Origin: VXNE01 sp963664635
GTDB taxonomy: Bacteria > Pseudomonadota > Gammaproteobacteria > Pseudomonadales > Azotimanducaceae
Assembly: GCA_963664635.1 (NCBI GenBank)
Contig: OY761542.1
Coordinates: forward strand, 1,984,001-2,048,000
DNA: 64,000 bases
Direction of reading: 5' to 3'
A program made the position numbers and the translations under genes. The notes under the pieces were generated by a model. It ran no database searches, was not told the origin of the DNA, and saw only the letters and a list, made by a program, of their open reading frames with translations. This document shows positions 34,279 to 41,742 of this stretch, in pieces (position 1 is the first letter of the stretch; each line of letters opens with the position of its first letter).

Positions 34279-35889
34279 ATGACCGGGCGCAGGCTGCCGA
34301 TCGGCCTTCAGACCCTGGCCGAAATCCGCGCGCGGGACTGTTACTACGTCGACAAGACCGCGTACCTCAAGCGCCTGCTGGACAGCGGCAAGCACTACTT
34401 CCTGTCGCGTCCGCGCAGGTTCGGCAAGAGCCTGTTCCTGGACACCTGCAAGGAACTGTTCGAGGGCAACGAGGCCCTGTTCGAAGGGCTTGCGATCCAC
34501 GACGGCTGGGACTGGTCGGTGCGGCACCCGGTCGTGCGCCTCAGCTTCGCCGGCGGCGATCTGCGGGACACGGCCGGTCTGCGGGCGAGCCTCATGGCCC
34601 AACTGGATGCCGTGCAGCGGCGCTCGGGCGCGGTCTCCAACTACCGGACGGTCCCGGAACGCTTCGGTCACCTCCTCGAGGAGCTGCACCGCCGGTCGGG
34701 CGCAACGGTGGCCGTGCTCGTCGACGAATACGACAAGCCGATCCTCGACGCGCTGGACCGGCCGGAGGCGGCACGGGCCAATCGCGACTTCCTGCGCGGC
34801 GTGTACGCCGTCATCAAGGATTGCGACGCGCACATACGTTTCACTTTCCTCACGGGCGTCAGCAAGTTCTCGCGCGTCAGTCTGTTCTCCGGTCTCAACA
34901 ACCTCAACGACATCACGCTCGACCCGCGTTACTCGGCCATCTGCGGCTACACGGAAGGGGACCTCGACGCGGTGTTCGGACCCGAGCTCGCGGGCCTCGA
35001 CCGGCGGCAGATTCGCGACTGGTACAACGGCTACGGCTGGCGCGGAGACGAGAAGGTCTACAACCCGTTCGACGTCCTGCTGCTCTTCGACCGGCGCGAG
35101 TTCCTGCCCTATTGGTTCGAGACCGGTACGCCGACGTTCCTGTTGCGGACCCTGCTGGAACGGAGGGTCGGCTCGCTCGCCCTGGAGGAAATGGTCTGCG
35201 GCGACGAGCTCCTGTCCCGCTTCGACGTGGAGGACATCGCCACCGAGGCGCTGCTGTTTCAGACGGGATACCTGACCATCGCCAGCGAGAGGAACCTGGG
35301 AGGCAAGACGCTCTACCGGCTGGGCTACCCGAATCGGGAGGTGAGGCAGAGTCTCAACGCGCAGTTGCTCGGCGCGATGGGGCCCGATCGGACCCGGCAG
35401 GCAACGCGGGACATTCGTCTCTTCGAGCTGCTGGAGGCGGACGACGCGGCCGGGATGGAGGATCTGTTCCGCTCGTTGTTCGCGAGCATTCCCCATCGGT
35501 GCTACACGAGCAACGACATCGCCCACTACGAGGGTTACTACGCCAGCGTCTTCCACTCTGCCTTTGCGGCGCTCGGCGTCGATGTCGCGGTGGAGGACGG
35601 CACGAGTCATGGGCGAGTCGACATGACCGTCCGTTTCGGAGACCGGACGTACCTGTTCGAGTTCAAGGTGGTGGAGACGGCCACCGCCGGCGCGGCCATC
35701 GCGCAACTGAAGGCGAAGGGCTACGCCGAGAAGTACCGCGCGTCGAGTGACGCGATCTGGCTCGTCGGCGTCGAGTTCAGCGAGGAGGCGCGCAATCTCG
35801 TGTCGTTCGCGGTGGAGCGGGGGTGGCGCGCCGGGACGGGGCGGTCCCGGGGTCACGCTCGCGCCTCGCGGTCTTGCCACCGGACGTGA
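34279..35889 (+). CDS. AAA-ATPase_like/DUF1703 protein with PD-(D/E)XK nuclease-like domain
   Basis: About 536 residues. The N-terminal part is an AAA-ATPase_like domain (PF09820): IRARDCYYVDKTAYLKRLL, Walker A in RPRRFGKSLFLDT and Walker B AVLVDEYDKPILDAL. The C-terminal part (about 430-510) is the paired PD-(D/E)XK-like domain (PF08011), with Asp in HGRVDMTVRF and the ExK in YLFEFKVVE. This family is often expanded in bacteria with many mobile elements, and its function is unproven; nuclease or signalling roles have been suggested by fold only. The last 25 or so residues (RAGTGRSRGHARASRS) look like read-through past the conserved end. It follows the pRiA4b-like gene by 10 bases. Confidence 0.82.
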   Translation: MTGRRLPIGLQTLAEIRARDCYYVDKTAYLKRLLDSGKHYFLSRPRRFGKSLFLDTCKELFEGNEALFEGLAIHDGWDWSVRHPVVRLSFAGGDLRDTAGLRASLMAQLDAVQRRSGAVSNYRTVPERFGHLLEELHRRSGATVAVLVDEYDKPILDALDRPEAARANRDFLRGVYAVIKDCDAHIRFTFLTGVSKFSRVSLFSGLNNLNDITLDPRYSAICGYTEGDLDAVFGPELAGLDRRQIRDWYNGYGWRGDEKVYNPFDVLLLFDRREFLPYWFETGTPTFLLRTLLERRVGSLALEEMVCGDELLSRFDVEDIATEALLFQTGYLTIASERNLGGKTLYRLGYPNREVRQSLNAQLLGAMGPDRTRQATRDIRLFELLEADDAAGMEDLFRSLFASIPHRCYTSNDIAHYEGYYASVFHSAFAALGVDVAVEDGTSHGRVDMTVRFGDRTYLFEFKVVETATAGAAIAQLKAKGYAEKYRASSDAIWLVGVEFSEEARNLVSFAVERGWRAGTGRSRGHARASRSCHRT

Positions 35890-36031
35890 TCGGGAACGCG
35901 ATGGCCGATCAAAGCAGGCCGTTCGGTGAGCCTGCGCGAAGTCTTGTGTCGGCCCCTTCGCAGGTTGCAGGCTTGCCGGGAGCCGGCGCGCGGGCGGCCA
36001 CGCTGCCCGGGGCGCTCATCAAGTCGGGCGG

Positions 36032-36136
36032 TCAAGTCCTGGACGTGTCACCCTTGTGCGCCAGGACTTCGCGGGTGACCTCGGCGGTTTCCTTGACGCA
36101 TTGCCGCAGCAAGTCGATTTCGTATGGTGTCAACAT
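36032..36136 (-). CDS. possible 34-residue ORF overlapping the phosphoribosyltransferase 3' end
   Basis: An ATG at 36136 opens a short frame, TPYEIDLLRQCVKETAEVTR and on to GDTSRT, that is helical and protein-like. The overlapping C-terminal tail of the phosphoribosyltransferase frame (RQGNRRGHPRSPGAQG) looks random. It may be a real small gene coupled to the upstream gene, or the true C-terminus of the upstream protein displaced by a frameshift. No family is recognised. Confidence 0.3.
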   Translation of the reverse strand: MLTPYEIDLLRQCVKETAEVTREVLAHKGDTSRT

Positions 36137-36809
36137 CCGGGGAGCGGGCGAGGTACCGAGCCTCCGATTGAGTAAGGCAATCGAAGGTGTGGCCGAATAG
36201 CTGACTCCACCAGTCCTCGAAGTCGGGCCCGTGCTTCTCTCGGAGTTCATGAAGTTGCTCCTTGGTTGGATTCAATTTGGCCGAATAGGGTTTGCCGGTC
36301 AAGCCCACTGCGCAGATCACGGTGCCGCGATGCCGCTCAACCCAACCGCGCAGATTCGCCAACGTGCCTCCCTGCCCGATGAAATCGTCCACCATGATGT
36401 ACGTGCCGTCCGGCGTTACTTCCCCAGCGAAAGTGGCCTGGCGGGCCAGCCGGCCATAGCCGTCCGCGCCGGTGTGCCCCACGATGTTCGTTTGAACGAT
36501 CTTGGTATCCAACAGAGTGCCGAGATGCTCGCTCACCAAGTGCCCTAATGCCGCAGGGATGGCGTTGTATCCGTCTCGCTCGTAGGCTTGGACGCTGACC
36601 ACCGCCGGCCGGGTGCCTCCCTCGCCAACAAGCTCGCGGATTTCCGCCAGACCTGCCTCATGGACCAATGCATGGGCAAGCTCGGCAGCGGCCTCGGCAT
36701 CGCCTGACTTCGCGGCTGGGTACTTGGGATGCGACAGGGTTGCCGCCTCCGGCGCCAACAAGACGGCGTCCGGGAAGTCTCGCCAAGGCGCTCTCGGGGC
36801 GTGATCCAT
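36048..36809 (-). CDS. phosphoribosyltransferase-fold protein at the end of the cas operon
   Basis: A 253-residue protein with a type I phosphoribosyltransferase core. TYIMVDDFIGQGGTLANL (residues 136-153) is the PRPP-binding loop: hydrophobic strand, two Asp, then GGT. GTRPAVVSVQAYERDGYNAIP and GYGRLARQATFAGE lie where base and pyrophosphate contacts would be. It begins 24 bases after the stop of csb2 with an AGGA site, in the same direction, so it should be on the cas transcript. Such a gene is not a known component of type I-G systems. It could salvage a base, modify a nucleotide, or merely be a passenger. The last 25 residues look non-native because a small frame overlaps there. Confidence 0.72.
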   Translation of the reverse strand: MDHAPRAPWRDFPDAVLLAPEAATLSHPKYPAAKSGDAEAAAELAHALVHEAGLAEIRELVGEGGTRPAVVSVQAYERDGYNAIPAALGHLVSEHLGTLLDTKIVQTNIVGHTGADGYGRLARQATFAGEVTPDGTYIMVDDFIGQGGTLANLRGWVERHRGTVICAVGLTGKPYSAKLNPTKEQLHELREKHGPDFEDWWSQLFGHTFDCLTQSEARYLARSPDVDTIRNRLAAAMRQGNRRGHPRSPGAQG

Positions 36810-36833
36810 TGCGTGTCCTGTCTCAGGATACAG

Positions 36834-38486
36834 TCACCTCACGACAAACTGTCCAAGGCCGAAGTGACATCCATAGCCCATGGCGACCGGGCCGTCTACC
36901 GGCGCTGGAAACGTGACATCTAGCAGCGCGCCCGCGGTGTCGGGCTGCTTCTCGTGGCCTCGAGAACGGAAACGATGGAAGTGCAGTGCATGACGCACCG
37001 ATCCCCCGATCTGGATATTCTTGATCTCATGGATGTTGATCATGGCAGCATCGAAGCCGAACGTTTCATCCATCCCTGTTCTCCTGACGAGCCGTCGAAA
37101 CTCGCCCGCGTGACCATCGGACTTCAAGTGGCCGGCCGCCAGAAAGGGCGTCGCACTTCGCCAACACCTAGAACGGCCGAACACAGATGCACTTTCGGAA
37201 AAGTCGCCCGGTTTGCCGAAACCTTCGAGAGCCGGCCGCCACTCCTCGGTTCCCGAGCCTGGGACATCCTCATCATCTGAGACGTGCTTCCGTTCTACCC
37301 AGAGCCGTGTGATTCGGTCGAGTTTCGCTTGAACATCACGATTGATGCCGTCCGGTACGAACACCGAGACATGATCGATCAGGCCATCTGAATCCGCGTC
37401 TTCGGGGAGCCAGAAGGCGTGGCGGTGGGTTCCGTCTCGGAGAGGTTTGCCATCGGGGTCGCGACCAGAAATCTGCCAAGGCGCCATTGGCACGCGGCGA
37501 CCGGACGAGCCGTCGAGTCGCCAGCCGAACTGGGCGAGCGCGGCCAGACGCATCAGTTCGCCAATCTTGATCGCATCTTCGATGCGAGGGCGAGGACGTC
37601 CGGCTAACACGTATCTGGCCAAGCTGGGCGTGCTTGCGCCGGCGCTTGAAGCCGAGCGTCGCCTGCGCGGGCCGGGTGCAACCACCGGCGCGGCTTCCTC
37701 GGCACGGCTGTAGAGGATCTCCCGTGCAGCGGGAGGACGTGGCCATCCCCTGTCCTGATAGTCGGCCGTGTCGAGGGCAAGCGCGTCCACCAGCCGCGCG
37801 GGTAGGGTATCGCGCCCGCTCGATTTGCTCCGGAATGCTCGTTTTACGTCACTCTCAAGCTTCCTTTCCGATGGCGGCTTCTTGGCTGCCGCCCGAATGC
37901 GTTGGCGTTCGTTGGCGATGAGTCGGTCGCGCTCGGTTCTGTAGATGTCGGGGGCGACGGTCGCCAGAAGCCGGACGGGAGTACCCGAGAAGCCTGCTTC
38001 TGATGGTCCACAGTTCGGTTCGCCATCCCATACAGCGAGAGCTTCGCACTCCGTCCAGCTCTCGGCCCGCCCGAGATAGCCGATTGCTTCGGCAAGATCC
38101 GCGGCGAGGGCGAACAGATCAGCGTCCAGCGTCACATCCGGCCAAGCGGCGACCATCGTGGCTTGCTCCGGCATCCGCAGAAATGCATCGAAGATCAGCG
38201 TTGTCTTGCCGCGGGCCTGCTGCGGCATGTAGTGGCGCGTATGCGTATGCACGGTGCCTTCCGGCAATCGGTACACCGGGGGCGTTGCGGCCAAGGTGTC
38301 AATCAGGCGGTCGAGTGCGTCCTCGGACCAGCGAGCATGGTCTCCCTTGCGCCAGTAGGCAGCAATCAGGGTACGCAGCAGCCGCCACGGCTCGGGCGGC
38401 CACGCAACATCCGCTTCGTTGACGTTGCGTCCCCACGGCGTCGCGTGATACCGGCCCGCGAGGAACCGGAAGGAGAGCGCGAACAT
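36834..38486 (-). CDS. csb2: type I-G CRISPR protein Csb2 (Cas5-Cas6 fusion)
   Basis: A 550-residue Csb2/GSU0054-type protein. The N-terminus (ALSFRFLAGRYHATPWGRNVNEADVAWPPEPWRLL-type wording, including WPPEPWRLLRTLIAAYW) is the Cas5-like half and is diagnostic for the family. The C-terminal half ends in a glycine-rich RAMP loop (GYGCHFGLGQF), as in Cas6 proteins, and contains candidate catalytic His residues in DGTHRHAFWLP. In type I-G it both caps the Cascade 5' handle and cuts the CRISPR precursor RNA. Its ATG lies 3 bases after the csb1 stop; GGAAGGAGAGC is the ribosome site. A phosphoribosyltransferase gene follows. Confidence 0.93.
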   Translation of the reverse strand: MFALSFRFLAGRYHATPWGRNVNEADVAWPPEPWRLLRTLIAAYWRKGDHARWSEDALDRLIDTLAATPPVYRLPEGTVHTHTRHYMPQQARGKTTLIFDAFLRMPEQATMVAAWPDVTLDADLFALAADLAEAIGYLGRAESWTECEALAVWDGEPNCGPSEAGFSGTPVRLLATVAPDIYRTERDRLIANERQRIRAAAKKPPSERKLESDVKRAFRSKSSGRDTLPARLVDALALDTADYQDRGWPRPPAAREILYSRAEEAAPVVAPGPRRRRSASSAGASTPSLARYVLAGRPRPRIEDAIKIGELMRLAALAQFGWRLDGSSGRRVPMAPWQISGRDPDGKPLRDGTHRHAFWLPEDADSDGLIDHVSVFVPDGINRDVQAKLDRITRLWVERKHVSDDEDVPGSGTEEWRPALEGFGKPGDFSESASVFGRSRCWRSATPFLAAGHLKSDGHAGEFRRLVRRTGMDETFGFDAAMINIHEIKNIQIGGSVRHALHFHRFRSRGHEKQPDTAGALLDVTFPAPVDGPVAMGYGCHFGLGQFVVR

Positions 38487-38489
38487 GGC

Positions 38490-39446
38490 TCACTTTCCAT
38501 ACTTGACGGTGAGTACACGTGGCTTGCCGAACATGCCTTGGGAGCCTACGGCCTCGATCAATGCAGGCAGTTCTCGTTCCAGGTCGGCAAGGGTCGGCAG
38601 TTCGAAGGCTCCGGGGCGGGTGACGGTGATCTGCGTCACGTCGAAGTCGCACGCCGTTCGGAGCCGGAGGTCCTCCCGCAACAGTCGCTGGATCTTGAAT
38701 AAGGCGAGCGTGATCAAGAGGCGGTCGACGTCATCACCAAGACCAAACGCCCGAACTTGGCGAAGATCGAGATTGAAATATGCGGTAATGCGCCCGGCTA
38801 CCCATTCATCGCGCGAGAACGGCACATTGCCGAATCCCTTCGCTGTGTCGCCCTTCGGATCGACGCTGTCATTCTTGACGCCGCCGCTCGTCGCGACCTG
38901 TGCGTTACCTGCTTCTATGAAGGCGGATAGTGACCTTGGAAGACGCAGTCGGCCGCCGGCGAGGTCGCTCTTGGCAAGGAAAACGCCGTGCAAGAGCGCA
39001 TTGGTGTCGAATTCCAACAGTACCTTCGCCAGTTCGCGCAGATCGACTCGCCCGAGGTCCATGGCGGCTAGCCGATCCTTCAGCAAGTTGACGACGGTCT
39101 TGTCGTTGCCTTCAAGAATGTACGGCGAGTTGAGCCGGTGCGCTTCTAGCAACGAGTTCGTCAATGGCGATCCCTCGTCATTGACCACCTTGACGATCGG
39201 AAGGCCACGGAGCGGGGCGACCCAGTCGTCGGCGACCTCGTCCCAGCACACCGCTTCAAGACGGTTCGCCATCGACTGCGCGCTCTCGACGAGGATCATC
39301 GTTCCTTTCCCGTCCGGGGACTCGTACCTCGCGTGCCCGAGATTGGGGAATCCGGTCGGCTGGAACCGATCCCCTTGAACGGGTTTCAGCTCGGCCTCTG
39401 CGAGAAGACGGGGTTCATTGTCGAGGGTGGCAAAGTCAAGGGGCAT
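38490..39446 (-). CDS. csb1: type I-G CRISPR protein Csb1 (Cas7)
   Basis: A 318-residue Csb1/GSU0053-type Cas7, the backbone subunit that coats the crRNA in the type I-G Cascade. Recognisable family wording includes RFQPTGFPNLGHARYESPDG, VESAQSMANRLE and FDTNALLHGVFLA. The start was set at ATG 39446, which gives MPLDFATLDNEPRL and lies 11 bases inside the csx17 end, so the genes are coupled; an in-frame start farther upstream would overlap more. The stop is 3 bases before csb2. It is more AT-rich than the flanking chromosome. Confidence 0.93.
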   Translation of the reverse strand: MPLDFATLDNEPRLLAEAELKPVQGDRFQPTGFPNLGHARYESPDGKGTMILVESAQSMANRLEAVCWDEVADDWVAPLRGLPIVKVVNDEGSPLTNSLLEAHRLNSPYILEGNDKTVVNLLKDRLAAMDLGRVDLRELAKVLLEFDTNALLHGVFLAKSDLAGGRLRLPRSLSAFIEAGNAQVATSGGVKNDSVDPKGDTAKGFGNVPFSRDEWVAGRITAYFNLDLRQVRAFGLGDDVDRLLITLALFKIQRLLREDLRLRTACDFDVTQITVTRPGAFELPTLADLERELPALIEAVGSQGMFGKPRVLTVKYGK

Positions 39447-41742
39447 TGGTCGTGTCCTCCATGGGCTCGTCGTTTGGCTCAACGGGAGTTTCGGTGTACG
39501 CGCGCTTCGCCAAAATCTTCAGGTCGTGGTCGTCGAGTGGAATCAGAAGGCTAGCTGCAAGGCGCGCGGCGACCACGCCCGCTCCGTAGCGACTGCGCTC
39601 TGCAACTCCCGGGCGTCCGCCTGTTCGTGCAGGGTCGAACGGCGATGGGACGCCCGACCCGCGAGCCCGGGCGAGGGCGACTTGGACGGCGGCATCTGTG
39701 GCACGACCGTCGGTACGGTTCCCACCTGCGCGTAGCTGCGCGACAAGCCCGGGCGGCACGGGCAGCCTCACGGTTTCGGTGAGAAGGCCAATGCGCCGCA
39801 GAGCAGCGTCCGGAGCGAAAAGCGGCTTGAGCGTGGAATAGGCAAACGGGAGGCAAGCGAGTGATCTCGGCGTGCGCGTTCGGATGCGCGCGGGGCGAAC
39901 CCAGATCAACCCCGCCAGATATGCGGCGCAGCGCGAGTCGTCGAAGTCGCCGGAGAGAAACGCCGAGACATCGGCGAGGGCCGCATGTGACGCACTGGCG
40001 AACGGCTTGTCCGCCAGACTGCGGATCGTCGCTTCGACAAGGCGGCGCTCCAGCACCGCGATCATGTTGGTCACCAGATCGCCCGTCCCCCACACGACGT
40101 TAGGGGTACTCGTGCTTTCAGACCACAAGGACCGTTGAACTCGTACTCGGCGATCCTCGTCGATTGGAGCAAAGTGCGCGGCCATCGGCAGTGCCCCGTC
40201 GTCGGCTGTCTCGCCAGCCAGGCCGAGCCCCGCAAGCGCGGCTGCGACTCGGAACTCCGGCGAGCCGTCATCCGCCGCATGGACCCACCTGTGGTGCATC
40301 ACCGGAGGCGGTCGCATCACCTCGCGCACCTTCCGGTTGGTCGCCATCCAGCGAACGACCTCCCCGAGCGCGACCAAAGCATTACGCGCGCCGGCCCCAC
40401 TCTGCCGGACATCGGTCATCTGGAACAGCGCATCCTGCAATCGGCGGATGACAGCCTTGGCATGTGCCGGGGAGTTCTTGCCGCTGGCGTGACGGCGTGC
40501 GTTCTCGAGCCAGCCACCGACATCGAGGTCGGCAACCAAGTCCCGTCGTGGCTTGGCTGGCGCGTCGAACCGGCCGAGCGGAGTGGCACGATACGCATCA
40601 CCGGCCCGTCTCAGGAACGCATAACGTTCGAACTCAGAGATGCCGCGACTGACTCCGAGACTAGCTACTGCTCTGGCAAACTCGAGCCCGTCGCTTGCAG
40701 TGCGTCCACTCAGCACGGCGCGTCCTTCGGAAAGTAGTGCGCCGATTTCCTGGAAGGTCACCGGTCGCGGCCACAAGGGAGCCCAGAATTCCGCTCTCGC
40801 ATCACTCTCGTCGGTCCCGTGGACGCCGCCCCAACCTGCACCCACCGCGCGCGCCGAGAATGGAAAACTCGCCTGGGACGATCCCGATGAGCTCTGGTGG
40901 CGGCGAGTCGCCGCGCCAGCAAAGGCGACCGCACCTTCGAGCATCAGCACGAAGTCCCAAGAGTTGACAAGGCTCTCCGCGCTGTAGCCACTCGTTGCGT
41001 TTGGTCCGCCCGCGGTGCCGGGCGCGAACTGACCGATCTTTGCGGGGATCAGTCCTCGAGATGGCACGTCAAAGAGTGACCGCCCCAGAGTGGACTCCCC
41101 GTCGACGGTTGGGAGCCCGGATAGCGCGTTGAAGAGCCCCCCACCCTGCCTCTGATTCGACACAAGGCGGCGCATGAAGTTGTTGGTAAAATCAAGACGG
41201 CCATCATTCCCCCCTGTGCCTAGCAAACTCGGGTAAGTAAGCCGGTTGTCAGACAGCCCAACCGCCGCGTCCAGCCAGTCAAGTGATCGATCCGGCAGTT
41301 CGGCTCGAAGCGCCGATACCAATTCCATCTTGTCGGTGGCCTTTGGGGGTTTGGCCAAACTACGGCGACGTGTCACGTCCATCGCGACGCCAATTGCCTC
41401 CGCGAAGGGAAGGAAGCGCTTGGCCACTGGCCCTGTAGCCAGTGGCCGGAACCCGTCCCTATTGTCCTTCGGATAGAAGCCGCTGCCACCGTTCCACGGC
41501 GCGATGATCGGACTTGGCGCGTAGTCGTTGAGGAAGAACCCGCACAAGGCGTCTCGGTCGAGAGACGTCCTTATGTGGAAGCGTTCATCCTCCCACCAAC
41601 CTCGCGCCTTGAGATCGGCAGCTCGACCATCTACGTGGTTCGCATCGGACGAAATCAGGCGCAGTACCCCCAGCGCCTTCAGATAGGAAGCGAGCGGGGT
41701 CGGCGAACAACCGTCGAGCGTGATGGACTCAGGCATCGCCAT
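39436..41742 (-). CDS. csx17: type I-G CRISPR large subunit Csx17 (Cas8)
   Basis: A 768-residue Csx17/Cas8 of subtype I-G. The N-terminus ITLDGCSPTPLASYLKALGV followed by LRLIS is diagnostic, as is PIIAPWNGGSGFYPKDN around residue 90. The large subunit recognises the PAM and opens the target DNA. The start at 41742 overlaps the end of cas3 by 14 bases and has AAGGGA upstream; ATG 41736 is almost as good. The C-terminus (RSRYGAGVVAARLAASLLIP) matches the family. The overlap with cas3 before it and csb1 after it shows one coupled operon. Confidence 0.93.
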   Translation of the reverse strand: MAMPESITLDGCSPTPLASYLKALGVLRLISSDANHVDGRAADLKARGWWEDERFHIRTSLDRDALCGFFLNDYAPSPIIAPWNGGSGFYPKDNRDGFRPLATGPVAKRFLPFAEAIGVAMDVTRRRSLAKPPKATDKMELVSALRAELPDRSLDWLDAAVGLSDNRLTYPSLLGTGGNDGRLDFTNNFMRRLVSNQRQGGGLFNALSGLPTVDGESTLGRSLFDVPSRGLIPAKIGQFAPGTAGGPNATSGYSAESLVNSWDFVLMLEGAVAFAGAATRRHQSSSGSSQASFPFSARAVGAGWGGVHGTDESDARAEFWAPLWPRPVTFQEIGALLSEGRAVLSGRTASDGLEFARAVASLGVSRGISEFERYAFLRRAGDAYRATPLGRFDAPAKPRRDLVADLDVGGWLENARRHASGKNSPAHAKAVIRRLQDALFQMTDVRQSGAGARNALVALGEVVRWMATNRKVREVMRPPPVMHHRWVHAADDGSPEFRVAAALAGLGLAGETADDGALPMAAHFAPIDEDRRVRVQRSLWSESTSTPNVVWGTGDLVTNMIAVLERRLVEATIRSLADKPFASASHAALADVSAFLSGDFDDSRCAAYLAGLIWVRPARIRTRTPRSLACLPFAYSTLKPLFAPDAALRRIGLLTETVRLPVPPGLVAQLRAGGNRTDGRATDAAVQVALARARGSGVPSPFDPARTGGRPGVAERSRYGAGVVAARLAASLLIPLDDHDLKILAKRAYTETPVEPNDEPMEDTTNAP

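Noticed and set aside
33437..35889. An intact insertion sequence suggested by the IS1096-passenger-type gene
   Set aside because: No transposase gene, terminal inverted repeats or target duplication are visible around it.
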